Source of the DNA: Synanceia verrucosa
Lineage: Eukaryota; Chordata; Actinopteri; Perciformes; Synanceiidae
DNA: 64,000 nucleotides
NCBI GenBank assembly: GCA_029721515.1
Contig: CM056561.1
Location: 9,470,501 to 9,534,500 of the forward strand
Reading direction: 5' to 3'
The translations under genes were made by a program, and so were the position numbers. Below the pieces are notes generated by a model. The model was given only the letters and a program-made list of their open reading frames with translations, made no database searches and was not told where the DNA came from. Shown here piece after piece: positions 1-11,646 of the stretch; within the stretch, counting starts at the first letter, position 1; each line of letters opens with the position of its first letter.

Positions 1-1870
1 CTCAAGATTTCGAACAGACTAAAATGTCCTTTTTTTGTCCATTTGAAATGTGTCATGCGAGCCAAATGGGGCTGGGGCTTGTATGTATCAATTTGTTTCT
101 GTAGCGGGGCCCACACTAGCCCTGCAATGAATATATGGGCCATTGAATCCCCGTACACAATGGCCACAGCTGATGCGGTTGCCACAGAGACACGCCCACA
201 CAAAGGGTCGGAATGATGACATATGGTCCAAACCTGCCCAGTCGCTGGACCCCCAATAGGCGGACTGCATTGACAGACAAAACCCCACAGTGGTCATTTA
301 TCCGTGCCTACTCATTTCATGGTAAGATAAACTTTTTATAAAGTTTCCACAGCCCATGCACAAGGAATAAACGGCTGGTGAAAAAGCCACCATGTAAAGT
401 GGGGGGAATTCATCATTAAGTGATTAACAAAGGCTTCTTTACCACCTGCTTCTACATTAATGCGGACATTAAAGGCCCCTCTTTTTGTTTAAGGTGAAAG
501 AGGAAAAAAGCATTAACTTAAAGACATAATAGAATGAAGCATATGTCAATACTTTCAACAGCTACTGACCCAAAACTGCTGCTGGATTTATTGTACTAGT
601 TCGGTACTAAAGAACTTGTTTCTGTTCAAGAATGTTATTTGTTAGGTTAATTATATAAAACACTTAGACTGTAGTTGCCACTACTGAATTTGGAACCACT
701 GGAATTCTAAATTGCATTATTTAATACTTTCGGTATTACAAAGGTTGGTGAATTGTTCACTTAATAATTATTAATGAGCAATAATTATTTATTACAATCT
801 TGTCCTTCAATATGAAAAAAAATATATAAAAGATAATCATGTGTATGTTGCACTTAAGATTTTTTGCATATGTCTACCATGTACAGTGTAAAAAGTAAGA
901 CCAAGTAAGACCAAGTAAGGCCTAAAGGTCAACAAATCCAAGAAGACTCACTTTATAAAATGATGTTAAATATCATTCAGTTCAAATAATTTCAAACAGT
1001 GGCGTAATGTACATGTCACAGTCATACCCATACAAGAGCTAAAGGAGTATACATAAGTATATGATATGACAATTTTATGAATGTGGCCAGAATAAGCTGA
1101 GAGAAAATGGACAAACTTGTATTTTATTTTTTACAAAGCTTAAACTCCAAGATATGTTTTTCTGTGGGTTTTCTGGGTTTGTTGCCAAAGTAGTTGGCAA
1201 ATGAGGACCTGGCACTTCGAAGATGAAAGATAATTTATAAAAAGATAATCTGCACTAAAACATCAACACAGACAACTACTTTAGGGGAAAACCCCAGCGA
1301 CCAGGCGTGTGGGTAGAAGAGGCCTAATTCCATTAGGAAAGATAAGCAGTGTGTGAACAAGACATTTAAGAGTTGACCTGTTTCATTACTCACCGCTGAA
1401 ATATGTGATGATGTCATTACAGGCTTTGTATGGAGGGGGGCATGTGGGGTCAACCTTTCACTTAAGGCAGTGCAGATGCTCCACTTTTAACTGGTGCTAT
1501 AGAAAGAGAATCCTCTCAATTTAAGCAAAACAATTACACTGTATAGTCATTAAGTTAAATACTTACTATTAAAGGCCTAACCAAGCAATCAAGAGTCAAT
1601 TAAACTGGTAACCAATATTAGCAGTATTAGTGGATATGGGCAATCTCATTTAAGCAATGCATAGAACAATTCTACCAAATATTTATTCGGCTTCAGTTTG
1701 TGGAAGAAATTATTCGCTTTTGCCCATGTTGTACAAAACAATCAAAATGAGGACTGCCCAATAATTAAAAGCGAAAGAAAAGTATTCAACATATCAACAG
1801 ATGATTCAAAGGGTTGTTAGTTGCAGTCCAAAATGACAATGTTTGTAGTGTAAAGCCGTAATTGTTAATT
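1..1870. other. Intergenic, no gene seen
   Basis: No ORF here resembles a known protein. The first 300 bases have balanced composition and no visible repeat, and could be conserved non-coding DNA, but this cannot be judged from one sequence. The rest is AT-rich. A short 10-bp direct repeat (about three copies of a GTAAGACCAA-like unit) lies near 893-920. Confidence 0.5.
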
Positions 1871-1875
1871 TTAAT

Positions 1876-2035
1876 GGAATTTTTCAAGTTTATTTATATA
1901 GCCCCTTTAAAACAAGCTCATTTGACCAAAATGCTATATGATCATTAAATACAATCCACAACCCCTGACTACACAACTTAAATGATATAATAATAAAATA
2001 AAAACAATAAAATCAAACTTAAAACAGAATAAAAT
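1876..2035. repeat. Possible dispersed fish repeat fragment
   Basis: The stretch contains the phrase TTTATTTATATAGC followed by AT-rich sequence. This phrase is typical of an abundant interspersed repeat family in teleosts. Ends are not defined and no target duplication was found. The call rests on recognition of the phrase alone. Confidence 0.3.
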
Positions 2036-2204
2036 TAGGAAAAAAGTAAAATATATACTTATACTGGTTTCATGAGAAATAGATAAAGAGTAATAGAGTA
2101 ATATACTGTCACAAATGTTCAACCCATAGAAACGGAACAGGAATAGAACGGACAAAGAACTGTTTTTTGTGGTCAAAAGAAAACACCCATACGGAAAACA
2201 TATA

Positions 2205-3550
2205 TACAGTTGTATGAAAAAGTCCGGACATCCCTCTGAGGTTGCATAATAATTGACTCTGTCTTCACAGAAAATAATCACAGTGGCATGTCATTCATTT
2301 TCCCATAAAAGCTGAGTACTGGGTTGTTTTCCAGGCACAGTAGTAATATTCATTTGAATGAAATCAAATCAAATGTGAAGAATAGGCTGTGCAAAATGTG
2401 GGCACCCTTGTCATTTTGTTGCTTTGAATACCTGTAACTAATTAACACTGAGTAACTGGAACACAAAATTGGTTTGATGAGCTCATTAAGGCTTGAACTT
2501 CATAGACAGGTGCATTCAATCATGACAAAAAGGTATTTGATGGCAGCCAAATGCAAGTTGTTCTTCTTCTCTTTGACTCTCCTCTGAAGAGTGGCAACAT
2601 GGGGGCCTCAAAACAACTCTCAAATGATCCGAAAACAAAGATTGTTCAGCATTATGGTTTAGGGGAAAGCTACAAAAAGCTGTCTCAAAGATTTCAGCTG
2701 TCAGTTTCCACTGTGAGGAACATAGTGAGGAACACTTCTTGTTAAGGCCAGTAGTGGCAGGCCAAGAAAAATATCAGAGAGGCAAAGACAAAGGATGATC
2801 AGAATGGTCAAAAAACCCACAGACCACCTCCAAGGACCTGCAAGGTCATCTTGCTTCAGATGGTGTCACTGTGCATAGTTCAACAATACAGTGCAATTTG
2901 CACAAGGAAAAGCTGTACGGGAGAGTGATGCGGAAGAAGCCTTTTCTACGCAGAAGCCACAAACTGAGTCGCTTGAGGTACGCAAAAGCATATTTGGACA
3001 AGCCAGCTTTATTTTGGAATAAGGTGCTGTGGACTGATGAAACAAAAATTTAGTTATTTGGTCATAACAAGAGGCGATATACATGGCGGCAAAAGAATAC
3101 AGCATTCCAAGAAAAACACTTGCTACCACAGTAAAATTTGGTGGAGGTTCTATCATGCTGTGGGGCTGTGTGGCCAGTGCCGGTACTGGGAATCTTGTTA
3201 AAGTTGAGGGTCGCATGGATTCCACTCAATATCAGCGGATTCTTGAGAATAATGTTCAAGAATCTGTCACAAAGTTGAAGTAAAGCCAGGGCTGGATATT
3301 TCAACAAGACAACGACCCAAAACACTGCTCAAAATCTACTCAGGCATTCATGCAGACAAACAACTACAATGTTCTGGAATGGCCATCCCAGTCCCCAGAC
3401 TTGAATATCATTGAAAATCCGAGGGATGATTTATAGTGGGCTGTCTGTGCTCCGCAACCATCAAACCTCACTGAACTAGAGATGTTTTGTAAGGAGGAAT
3501 GGTCCAATATACCTTCATCCAGGATCCAGACACTCATTAATGGCTATATG
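2205..3550 (+). pseudogene. Decayed Tc1-like transposon with broken transposase
   Basis: The left end reads TACAGTTGTATGAAAAAGT, a Tc1-type terminal sequence next to TA. A transposase reading starts with ATG at 2599: an N-terminal helix-turn-helix (SKQLSNDPKTKIVQHYGLG, then SVSTVRNIVRN) followed by a stop at 2743. Homology resumes in another frame at about 2871-3053 with the first catalytic Asp in LWTDETKI, then a stop. A third frame (about 3083-3588) holds the second Asp in FQQDNDPKH and the Glu in SPDLNIIENP, with in-frame stops near 3281 and 3434. The DDE triad is therefore visible, but the gene has several frameshifts and stops. The usual C-terminus and right inverted repeat are missing: after about 3550 the sequence becomes an unrelated repeat. 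It is a dead, 3'-truncated copy. Confidence 0.88.
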
Positions 3551-3872
3551 GCTTTGCCGGAATATAGTCCCAAGTCAAAATCGGCCTAGTAATCAATACA
3601 TTCGTATTAATATGCATTGTCATTTGTACTTGTTGTGAATGTAGGTCACGAGAAGTAACTAGGAAATTTTTTTTTTGATATTTTGAATCATTTTTGCAAC
3701 GACATGCTAGCTGGCCACAATACATTACAGCGCCTATGCAAAGCTAACTGCGGCGCTGCCAGTTTAGAGCAATTGCTGAGCCGGCTAAAAAACGCTTTTG
3801 CTCACTTATTTAACTCTCGGAACTGCAAGAAATGACTAAATTTCACAAAGGGGTGGAATATCCCTTTAAGTT
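3541..3872 (-). repeat. Unnamed dispersed repeat abutting the Tc1 remnant
   Basis: On the minus strand this block starts TTAAAGGGATATTCCACCCC and ends near GGGACTATATTCCGG, so both ends carry an ATATTCC core in similar orientation. The arrangement and wording resemble an abundant teleost interspersed repeat, which I cannot name with certainty. It starts exactly where Tc1 transposase homology stops, so it probably replaced or inserted into the 3' end of that element. Confidence 0.4.
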
Positions 3873-5436
3873 ATATAACTACCTAACTCTCTATGCTTCC
3901 CAAAGCTATTAATCCACTGCTTTGAGTCAACACTGCAAACCCTCACCTCAGTGAGTCATTGGCTTGCCGTAAGTTGGTCTACTATACAGAAATTTAGCCT
4001 GTTGCAATAGTCGCAATGGCAACAGTACACATGAAAGTGTCTGACACTCTGACCATTCTGCTATGTTGATTTGAATAAGAATGCCCTCCTATTTCTGGTG
4101 CAACCATACAAACACACACACAAATCTATAAATAAGACAGGTCAAGCCATGTGTCACTCGATGTCAACTGAGGTGACGAGTTGTGAGCAGGACCCGGAAG
4201 GAGATCTCACTTGGTTTGAGTCGAAGGTGACAGGTCCTTCTGGATATGACCTGTCTATTCCCTGATTTCACCCCAGCCATCCACCCGGCTGTCCCCTGCA
4301 TGGTCGCCCCCATTGACTGCTGTCACACGGGAGAACATTACCCTGGGAGGTCAAAGACCTGACCAGATCTGTTTTCAACTGACACACTGCAGGCCAACCT
4401 GGAGCTGTCAAACCGGAAACAGAGGGTAAACATGCCATGCAATTTCAAATGAAACACAGGCTAAACATCTGTCTCAATCAACCAGGTTTCAAGTGTGATG
4501 TTCAGCTCTTGTCTTAGCAGAGCATTTCCCTTGATCTTCGATAGTTCTGAACAACATGGATATGTTTCTACACTAAAATATCCTCCACAGCTCCCAACAC
4601 ACACACCCTCTCTGAGATCACATGAGTAGATACAGATTCCCACGTGTGCATGAGTGTTCAGACCTCACCCTCAGACCCCACACTGCACAGCATTATGCAG
4701 CACTCCCTTGAATTCACACAGAGATCTAAAAATACCCGCGAGGGAGGAAATCCCCACATTCCACAGCAATGGACCTGCACTACAAAGACATCCAAACAAT
4801 AAGCCTCTCCCGACTCGGAATCATCCCAGACAACATAGGAAGGTTGAGGCATCAGAGAGTTGTTTTTCCCGGTTTGATTGTTGTGTCTAGGAGTGGAAAC
4901 CTCTGACCACCACCGCTGACTCATGGCAACTGGCCATAACGTGAAAGAATAGCCTGCAAAATGACGTCATAAACACATATGTGGAACTCGACTTACATCC
5001 ACAATGCAGAGAAGTATCCAACTGGCAATCAATGGCATGAAAGTCAGAGGCAGTGAGTGGTTTCTTGTAGCAGCAGGTCACATTTGTTATCAAGGTTTGA
5101 CCGCGAAAGCAGATATTCAGCAGGTGGTTCATGAGTCAGATTCTTCATTCATTCATTCTGTGGCATCAAACAGAAGCCATAACTGCAAGCACTCCATAAA
5201 CCTGACTGTAGATATTTTCATTGTCATTCTGTTGCTAGGACAACAGCTTTGGTTGGAGTTTGCTTCCTGTCAGCTATTAACAAACACTGCAACAGGAAAT
5301 ATAAGGGGAGGGTCTTAAAATGGTCCATAAAGTCATGAAGCAGAGTCTATGTAAACACTAGGCTGATAACAATACTATGAACTTCTTATTAAAGCTTTGT
5401 TCAAGATTGTGAGGTACTTTTTAGCTGTTTAGATGT
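3873..5436. other. Intergenic, no gene seen
   Basis: No protein similarity, splice-supported exon or clear repeat was recognised. Short overlapping ORFs on both strands look like chance. The block around 4140-4400 is somewhat GC-richer than its surroundings. Confidence 0.5.
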
Positions 5437-5444
5437 CATACAAC

Positions 5445-6582
5445 GAGGGCTGGGTAACGAACTTCGACACTTCGAAAAGCTCAGATCCTATCAGGTCTCA
5501 AAAAATGAATCATCTTTCGGTGCCATATTCTGATGAGGCATGGTACTAGGGACAGGCAGACATGTCCCCCTCAGATTCATGTGATACTGATCCATCCCGT
5601 CCACTTTCCGAGTATAAAGGCCAATTTATAGTACTCCATAAAGTGCCGTACGTAGAGACGGAGAGCCCTCTGCGTCGCCGGAGAGCCTGACGGAGAGCCT
5701 CTCCGTCCTCTCCGGGCGCAGGAATTTTTTTTTAACTGTCCGTCAATCCGTCAAGGGAAGACAGAGACGACAAGGGCTGTGATTGGTCCTCTAGCTGCAC
5801 CCTGCTGTGAAATGCAGCCACTCTCCCTACACAGAAACAGACAGACAGGTCTCCTCTGCAGCAGCACAGACAGGACAGGAACTAAAGTATCGATTATCCT
5901 TGTGAAAGGCAAATCAAACACATTCAAACTGCTCAAAAAATCTATTTAATTCATTTAGTAATTATGGCTGGGGTATATTTACACAGAACATACCGAAAGT
6001 TGTTGGTTTGCGTTCACTATTATCCGATTTTGTGTTGAAAAGAAAGAGGAAGAGGAGCTTGACTGAAAGACTGAAAGACTGAAAGCAATCAGTGTTGTTC
6101 TCTTCTATCTCCCTCACAAATAATTAAATCATTAAATAGTATTTTCTCCTGCTTTTATCAGCGATATTAAGGCGAACTGCTTCACTTTCCGAGAGGGGGC
6201 ATTTCACGGCAGGGCTGCACAACACGCATCATGACGGAGAAGTGCGAGGGCTCGAGGGGTCTCCGTAGCTACGGAGTCGGATGACGTATTACGCAGACGG
6301 AGAAGTATATTCCAGCCTTACACATCACCAGTAAAATGGAGCATTAATGTCATTGCAGCAACATTGGGAGCCTTGCCTTGTTTGTATGTTTAGACTCATG
6401 GTGTGTTCCAATTGTACACAAAATTCAAAAAGTTGTACATGAGCTCTGAGTTAGAATTTATATCAGAAACACTGTGAAGTTGGATTTTCAACTCGGAAAG
6501 TCAGATCAATCTCACCATCTGGAACCATATTGTTCTGTAACCGGTATCGAAACAAAGGTACTTTGAACAACACCCAGCACTA
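5445..6582. mobile_element. hAT-like non-autonomous element with 8-bp target duplication
   Basis: The left end reads GAGGGCTGGGTAACGA and the reverse complement of the right end reads TAGTGCTGGGTGTTG, giving short inverted repeats around GCTGGGT. Immediately outside are perfect 8-bp direct repeats CATACAAC (5437-5444 and 6583-6590), the target duplication size of the hAT superfamily. No transposase is encoded. About 700 bp of the interior is a second element (see 5617-6320). Confidence 0.75.
5617..6320. mobile_element. Nested Harbinger-like MITE
   Basis: The left end reads AAGGCCAATTTATAG and the reverse complement of the right end reads AAGGCTGGAATATAC, an imperfect terminal inverted repeat. 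Next to each end are CCGTACGTAGAGACGGAG-type and TCCGTAGCTACGGAG-type blocks, so subterminal sequences also mirror each other. TAA-like trinucleotides flank it, as expected for PIF/Harbinger elements. No transposase is present. It sits wholly inside the hAT-like element and must be the younger insertion. Confidence 0.55.
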
Positions 6583-6745
6583 CATACAACAACTCAGTTT
6601 GTAGCTAACATGGTGTTATTGATGAAAACATACACACACATATACAGTGTAATGACTACACAACGGTAAGTGCTCTGGGTGTCGTCAAGTCATACATGTG
6701 TCCATCCAACTTGGCCTCCTGAAGACAGCTTTTTTTTGTAATAGC

Positions 6746-7470
6746 TAGGGCTGTCAAATAATTGTAAAAATGTTTAATCAGATTAATCACACATTGTTGT
6801 AGATTAATTTTGATCAATTACAATTAAATAGGATTATTTTTAATCTACATTAATCATGTTTCATTTTGCATGAACAAACAGAAAGAAGGGAATATATCTG
6901 CACTGAACATGTTGCTTACACACCTTCAATAATTTCAACAACACAACTTGAAACAACTTAACAATTTGTCTCTGTTTTAAACAAACATTTATCCACAATC
7001 AACCAGCAGGTGTCTGCTCCACTATACTTGTGTGTCGGGGTTTAATGATGCACTGCGTCACCTCCAGTTGGAGACTACAGAAGAGGATATTTGGTGACTG
7101 TGAAAGATCTGATGTGAACAATGAGAAGGACTGTTAGAGGTTGTTAGTCGATATAAGTCAAACATTGGATGTTTTTAATACAAAAGTGCTGCGGCACAAA
7201 CCAACCACAGAAGCATCAACTTGTCTGTGTTAAGGTCTGTGATGACTCGAAGGCTCTGTAGCCTCCACCGAGACGAGACACAGAAGTAGAAACCTGTCTG
7301 GTTGTTTCTGCTTCCTCTCTCTAGTGGATCAACTGAGCATTTGCAGCACTAACTCTACTTGGACCAACCAGACATTCAGAGTCATTCTGCGCTGCAGATG
7401 GGTTAATTGCATTAAATTTTTTAATCAGATTAATTATGATGGATTAAACTCACTAACTTCGACAGCCCTA
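6746..7470. mobile_element. hAT-like MITE
   Basis: The ends form an inverted repeat, TAGGGCTGTC(A/G)AA, followed by subterminal inverted copies of a TTAATCAGATTAAT block at about 6774 and 7420. The length is about 725 bp with no coding capacity. The flanking 8-mers agree at only five of eight positions, so the target duplication is decayed or the ends are slightly misplaced. It lies about 155 bp from the preceding hAT-like element. Confidence 0.6.
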
Positions 7471-8627
7471 ATAATGACAAGTGCTTTCATTGCCTTAACC
7501 TAACCTCACCTGTTTCTGACACTCTATTAGAGATTACTTTTCCTTGCAAAACTTAACTGAAGGTTTGGAAACACAGACTTAACATACTTAACATACAACA
7601 CAGACAGGAGATGGCTATCACGTGCTTTTTAAATCTGCATGACCAAAAAAGATTTCATCCTCTGGAAAGCACTACAAAATTACTCTGATAGCAAGTAGAA
7701 AAACCTCAACCTACATCTGTTTGTATGACTGACACCTCAGTGGCTTCAGTTTAAGTTAGCAAACAATGGGTTCATCAGACTGACTCTTCTATGCCTTGTG
7801 AATCTATAAGTCTCAGCGGTGCGCTAATGTCAAATCTCTCTCTCTCTCTAACTTAATCATTCTCAGGAACACAGATCGCACATTTAGACAATGGCATTTA
7901 ATGACTCACGAGACTTTTATTTGCTGACAGCTTGATGGGCGCTGGCATTGTCAGACAGAGAGAATGAGGACAATAATACAAGCATTTAATTTGCAGTTAG
8001 CTTTGTCGAGAAATTTTTGCTTCTTGTAGGCTTGTACGTGCAAGGGGTATGCTTTTGAAAACAGAAAACTGTTACAAAAATTGTATCAGAACGTGATTAA
8101 TTCAGTGCATACTTTATGTAATTTAAGACAAATTACAGTTTATGCATGTGTGTATGTACAGTATATAGTATTAGTATTATTAATAGGTAAATACTCCACA
8201 AATTACAAAAAGTTCATGCATTGAGAGGATATACACTACACTAGTTAGTAAAGTATCAGACAGTTCCTGTTATTTAGTCGCGACTCTACTCTTCTCACTT
8301 GAAACTCAAGACTGAATGAGGATCAAATGAGGCAGTACCTCCAGCTTGACTGACAGTTTAACAAAGGCAGTGGGGCAGAGTGATTTGTCAATGGGTAAAA
8401 ATCAACACAAAGAGCTATTGATTGGCAGGAGAGAAAGGGGAAGAAGGACAATGCATGGGGCTGTGGGATCTCTCCGAAGTGATCAATACTAGAGTTCTGC
8501 ATCAGGGAGCCATCCCACTCTGTGTTTATACAGTCAGACACAGAGCAAAGATCAGCTATTGTACATCCGTGCTGGTGCTGTCAGTCAAACGCAACTCAAC
8601 ACTGCAGGGGGTAGCTGGGCATCGCAT
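7471..8627. other. Intergenic, no gene seen
   Basis: Low-complexity-free DNA apart from a short CT run near 7837-7850. No gene, RNA or clear repeat was recognised. Confidence 0.5.
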
Positions 8628-8677
8628 CACACACACACACGCACACACGCACACGCGCACACGCGCGCACACACACA
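8628..8677. repeat. CA/CG alternating microsatellite
   Basis: About 50 bp of alternating purine-pyrimidine dinucleotides, CA interrupted by CG steps (GCGCAC). Such tracts are common in fish. Alternating CA/CG tracts are the sequence class that can adopt Z-DNA. Confidence 0.9.
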
Positions 8678-9280
8678 TCTCTGACAGCCATATCAGCATG
8701 CACACATCATTTTGCTTGCATGCGTTTTCAACATTAGCCTGCAGTGTTCCATAATACAGCATGTATAATAGCATGTGTTTGCCCCATAAGACAACATAAC
8801 ATAATAGGGTGGACAATGATAAAAACGGGTGGTGACATCACTGTCTCTGAATTATAATGCTGTTATGTGATGTCACAGATGATATCACTGCTTCAGAGAT
8901 ATAATCCTCTTCTATGACTGAGATACTCCAGACTGCTGGAGGTCAGCAGTTGACACAAAGACTGCTGTAACACACAGCGAATCACTCCTACGCAGAGGCC
9001 GACACTGCTGCCGTCATGGAAACGTCCTCAGGACACTGTAACTGCTGCAGATAGCAGTCAAGCTCATCGTGACACCAGGACTGCTGTCGGCAGTCTCTAC
9101 TGTCTGGTTTCTGACTGCTACTACAGTGGTACTGTTCCTCTGCAGCTGACTTCCAGTCAGCCAGAGCGGAGTCTCTGTGTGTCCTTCCAGACCTATGAGC
9201 TCCATGAGTAGGTCTTAGGGTATTTTCTATACTATTTGTGTGGATGGGCTAATTGTGACTTTCAGTGCAATGTGAATTAC
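8678..9280. other. Intergenic with short inverted and direct repeats
   Basis: GTGACATCAC (8832-8841) and GTGATGTCAC (8867-8876) are a perfect 10-bp inverted repeat with a 25-base spacer. A related but diverged copy of the same phrase follows at about 8880. The 8930-9170 block is rich in CTGCTG/CAGCAG words. No gene was recognised. Confidence 0.5.
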
Positions 9281-10272
9281 CGATGTCCCAATCTGATATT
9301 GATATCTGTCTGATATGAGCTAAAAAAACAACAACATGTAAACCGTATCGGATTACATCGGACTGCATCTAAATTCGCCGATATAAACACTCCGATACAA
9401 GCAGTCCATTGCAGAGCAGCATGCAGAGCTCAGTGATCACAACAACAGCTAAGGAGCAGGAGTAATGTCGGCTGTGTGGCAGGATTATTCATAAAGTCCG
9501 ACGTTGCAGCTGAGTGCAGTTTCCTGTGGCGGCACAGAACCGGGGAGTTTAACATAATGACCAGATTTCTAAAATGAAATCCCGGGACATTTGCAGCTAT
9601 AATAACAGTTAATACAGCATCAACTGGCGACTGTTGCTGCGGTATTAACTGCAGAAACCGTCGCCGGTCCGTCCTCAACATGCTCCCCAAGGATCTCTGC
9701 TCTCTACCTGCTTTAAATTCAGAGGACTGTTAACGGCTTTTATTTCTGAGCTGGAGATAATAACAGTTAATACAGCAGCAAGCGGCTCACTGTTGCTCTC
9801 GGCTGTGCTAAAAAAATCAGCATGAAGATGTTCAGGGTCTTTATTCATTTTTTAATTAATTTATTTTTTATTTATTCTATTCAATTATAGTATATGCTCA
9901 TGTTAGAGTTAAACTAGTGGTTATTTTACACTTTGAAATATATATTTTTCATTTGTAATAGATTTAATGAGGTTACTTTTCAGTGTCTTATAATTTATTT
10001 TTCATTTATTTTATTCAGTTGTAGAATATTCTTCTGTTTAGTAGGTTATGTAACTCATTGGTTAATAATAAATGGGTCAGTTTTTCTCAGACCTACTGTT
10101 GCTGACTATTGTTCTCTGTTAATATCACTTGATAAAGCATTTTCTAACATTCCATACTACAAAATAGGTAAGAAAAGTATGTATGGGTAGTGCTGATATC
10201 ATATCGTATACTCAAGGCTGCAATATTGGTATCGTATCGGAAGTGAAAAAGTTGTATCTGGACATCCCTAAT
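9281..10272. mobile_element. hAT-like non-autonomous element
   Basis: The left end reads CGATGTCCCAATCTGATATTG and the reverse complement of the right end reads GGGATGTCCAGATACAAC, followed by TTTTCACTTCCGATACGATA. The repeated CCGATA/ATCGG phrases and the GATGTCC terminus match a common teleost hAT-derived family. No transposase is encoded. The interior (9840-10180) is very AT-rich. No clear target duplication was identified. Confidence 0.6.
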
Positions 10273-11589
10273 CTGACTCACAACTGTACACATACACAAG
10301 GCCTTCACATGTACATGTCATCTGTCTGTTTCTTTTGACAAATCAGACAGAATAACTCAAAGAACAAGAGCAGCATCGTTCCTAAAGATCCCCAATAAAG
10401 AACGAGACGTGAAGAGTGTCTGTGAGAGACACCCGGCCAGACACTCACAGAGGGGGGGGGTTCCTCATGAGTGAATGAGCTGCGACTGAGAATAACATGC
10501 CAGACAGTACCCCATGTGTGTGTTTGGTCCGTGCTAATCTTATCAAGGCTCCATGTATTCATCATGAGGCCCAGTTCCTTCAGCTCTCGAGAGCAAAACA
10601 TGGCTGGAGATGAGTGCCACTGTTTACCTTCCGTCAGTCCATCGCTAAGCACCACTAAAAAGCTGTTTGTTATATAGATAACAGTGTGACAGTGGGGCGA
10701 CTCATGTCCGCAGGGGGAGTTTGAAAGCAGCAATGGATTATGTTTCAACATTTCCTGTTATGTCAGTTGTAACACTTGATTTCTCAACAGTATTTTTCTT
10801 CGATTTGGATATGACGGTGCATAATTATTCACTTATGCGCAGTATGCAACAGTTGCCTCTGCTGATATCAAATTGCTGGTATCAGGCAAACCAAATCCAA
10901 AACTCACAAACAATAGTGAGCGAGCAGCCGTTAGTGAAAGTTACAGAGAATGATTACGAGTTTAACAAGTGAGAAGTGCACTAAGGACGGTTGTCATTTA
11001 TTTTTGTAAGTTACAGTATTACAGATACACCGACGTATGGTGACATTGTTGCTGGTGACCTAGTTGTTTTGCAATACAGTTGGTTTGAAGTCACCCATGA
11101 TAAAAAACAGCCATAGCTGCTTGTGGCAAGACTTACTCAATGTTTAAATTAAATTGTTAAATTAAATAAAAATGTGTGTTGTTTCAAAGATTCTAGGAGT
11201 TTATTATCATATGAACAGTAAGGAAATGTGTTTCCCTGTAGAATGAAATACTTCCTATGCTATCCACAATAAATACAGAGCAATAAATTGTAAAAATAGA
11301 TAAAAGATTGCATACAAGGCTGTGTTTAATTGTGTTAAAGAGGGTTCCTCATCTGTAACGCTGGTATATGGTATCTGTACAGCTAAAACAGGTAAAACAG
11401 GTTTAATTTTTAAAACCAGTGAAACTGTGGTGTTAGTTTTTCATAAAAGCTTCATCTACATAGATATTTTACTATAGCGTTATGTCCCAAAGGGATTCAA
11501 AGAAAAAAAAATTATAGTGCAATTACTATATCTTGTTTGAATGATGTTTGACTAATGTCTTCAGGGACTAGGGCATTAAGAAACCATTT

Positions 11590-11593
<4 letters not shown>
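10273..11593. other. Intergenic, no gene seen
   Basis: The longest reading frame (10305-10751, minus, 148 codons) matches no family I know and has no supporting signals. There is no RNA gene or recognised mobile element. The stretch becomes AT-rich after 11100. Confidence 0.5.

Positions 11594-11644
<51 letters not shown>
11594..11644. repeat. GT microsatellite
   Basis: An uninterrupted run of about 25 GT units. It is expected to be length-polymorphic. Confidence 0.97.

Positions 11645-11646
<2 letters not shown>

Noticed and set aside
10305..10751. 148-codon minus-strand frame
   Set aside because: Unrecognised, and overlapped by an equally unconvincing plus-strand frame.
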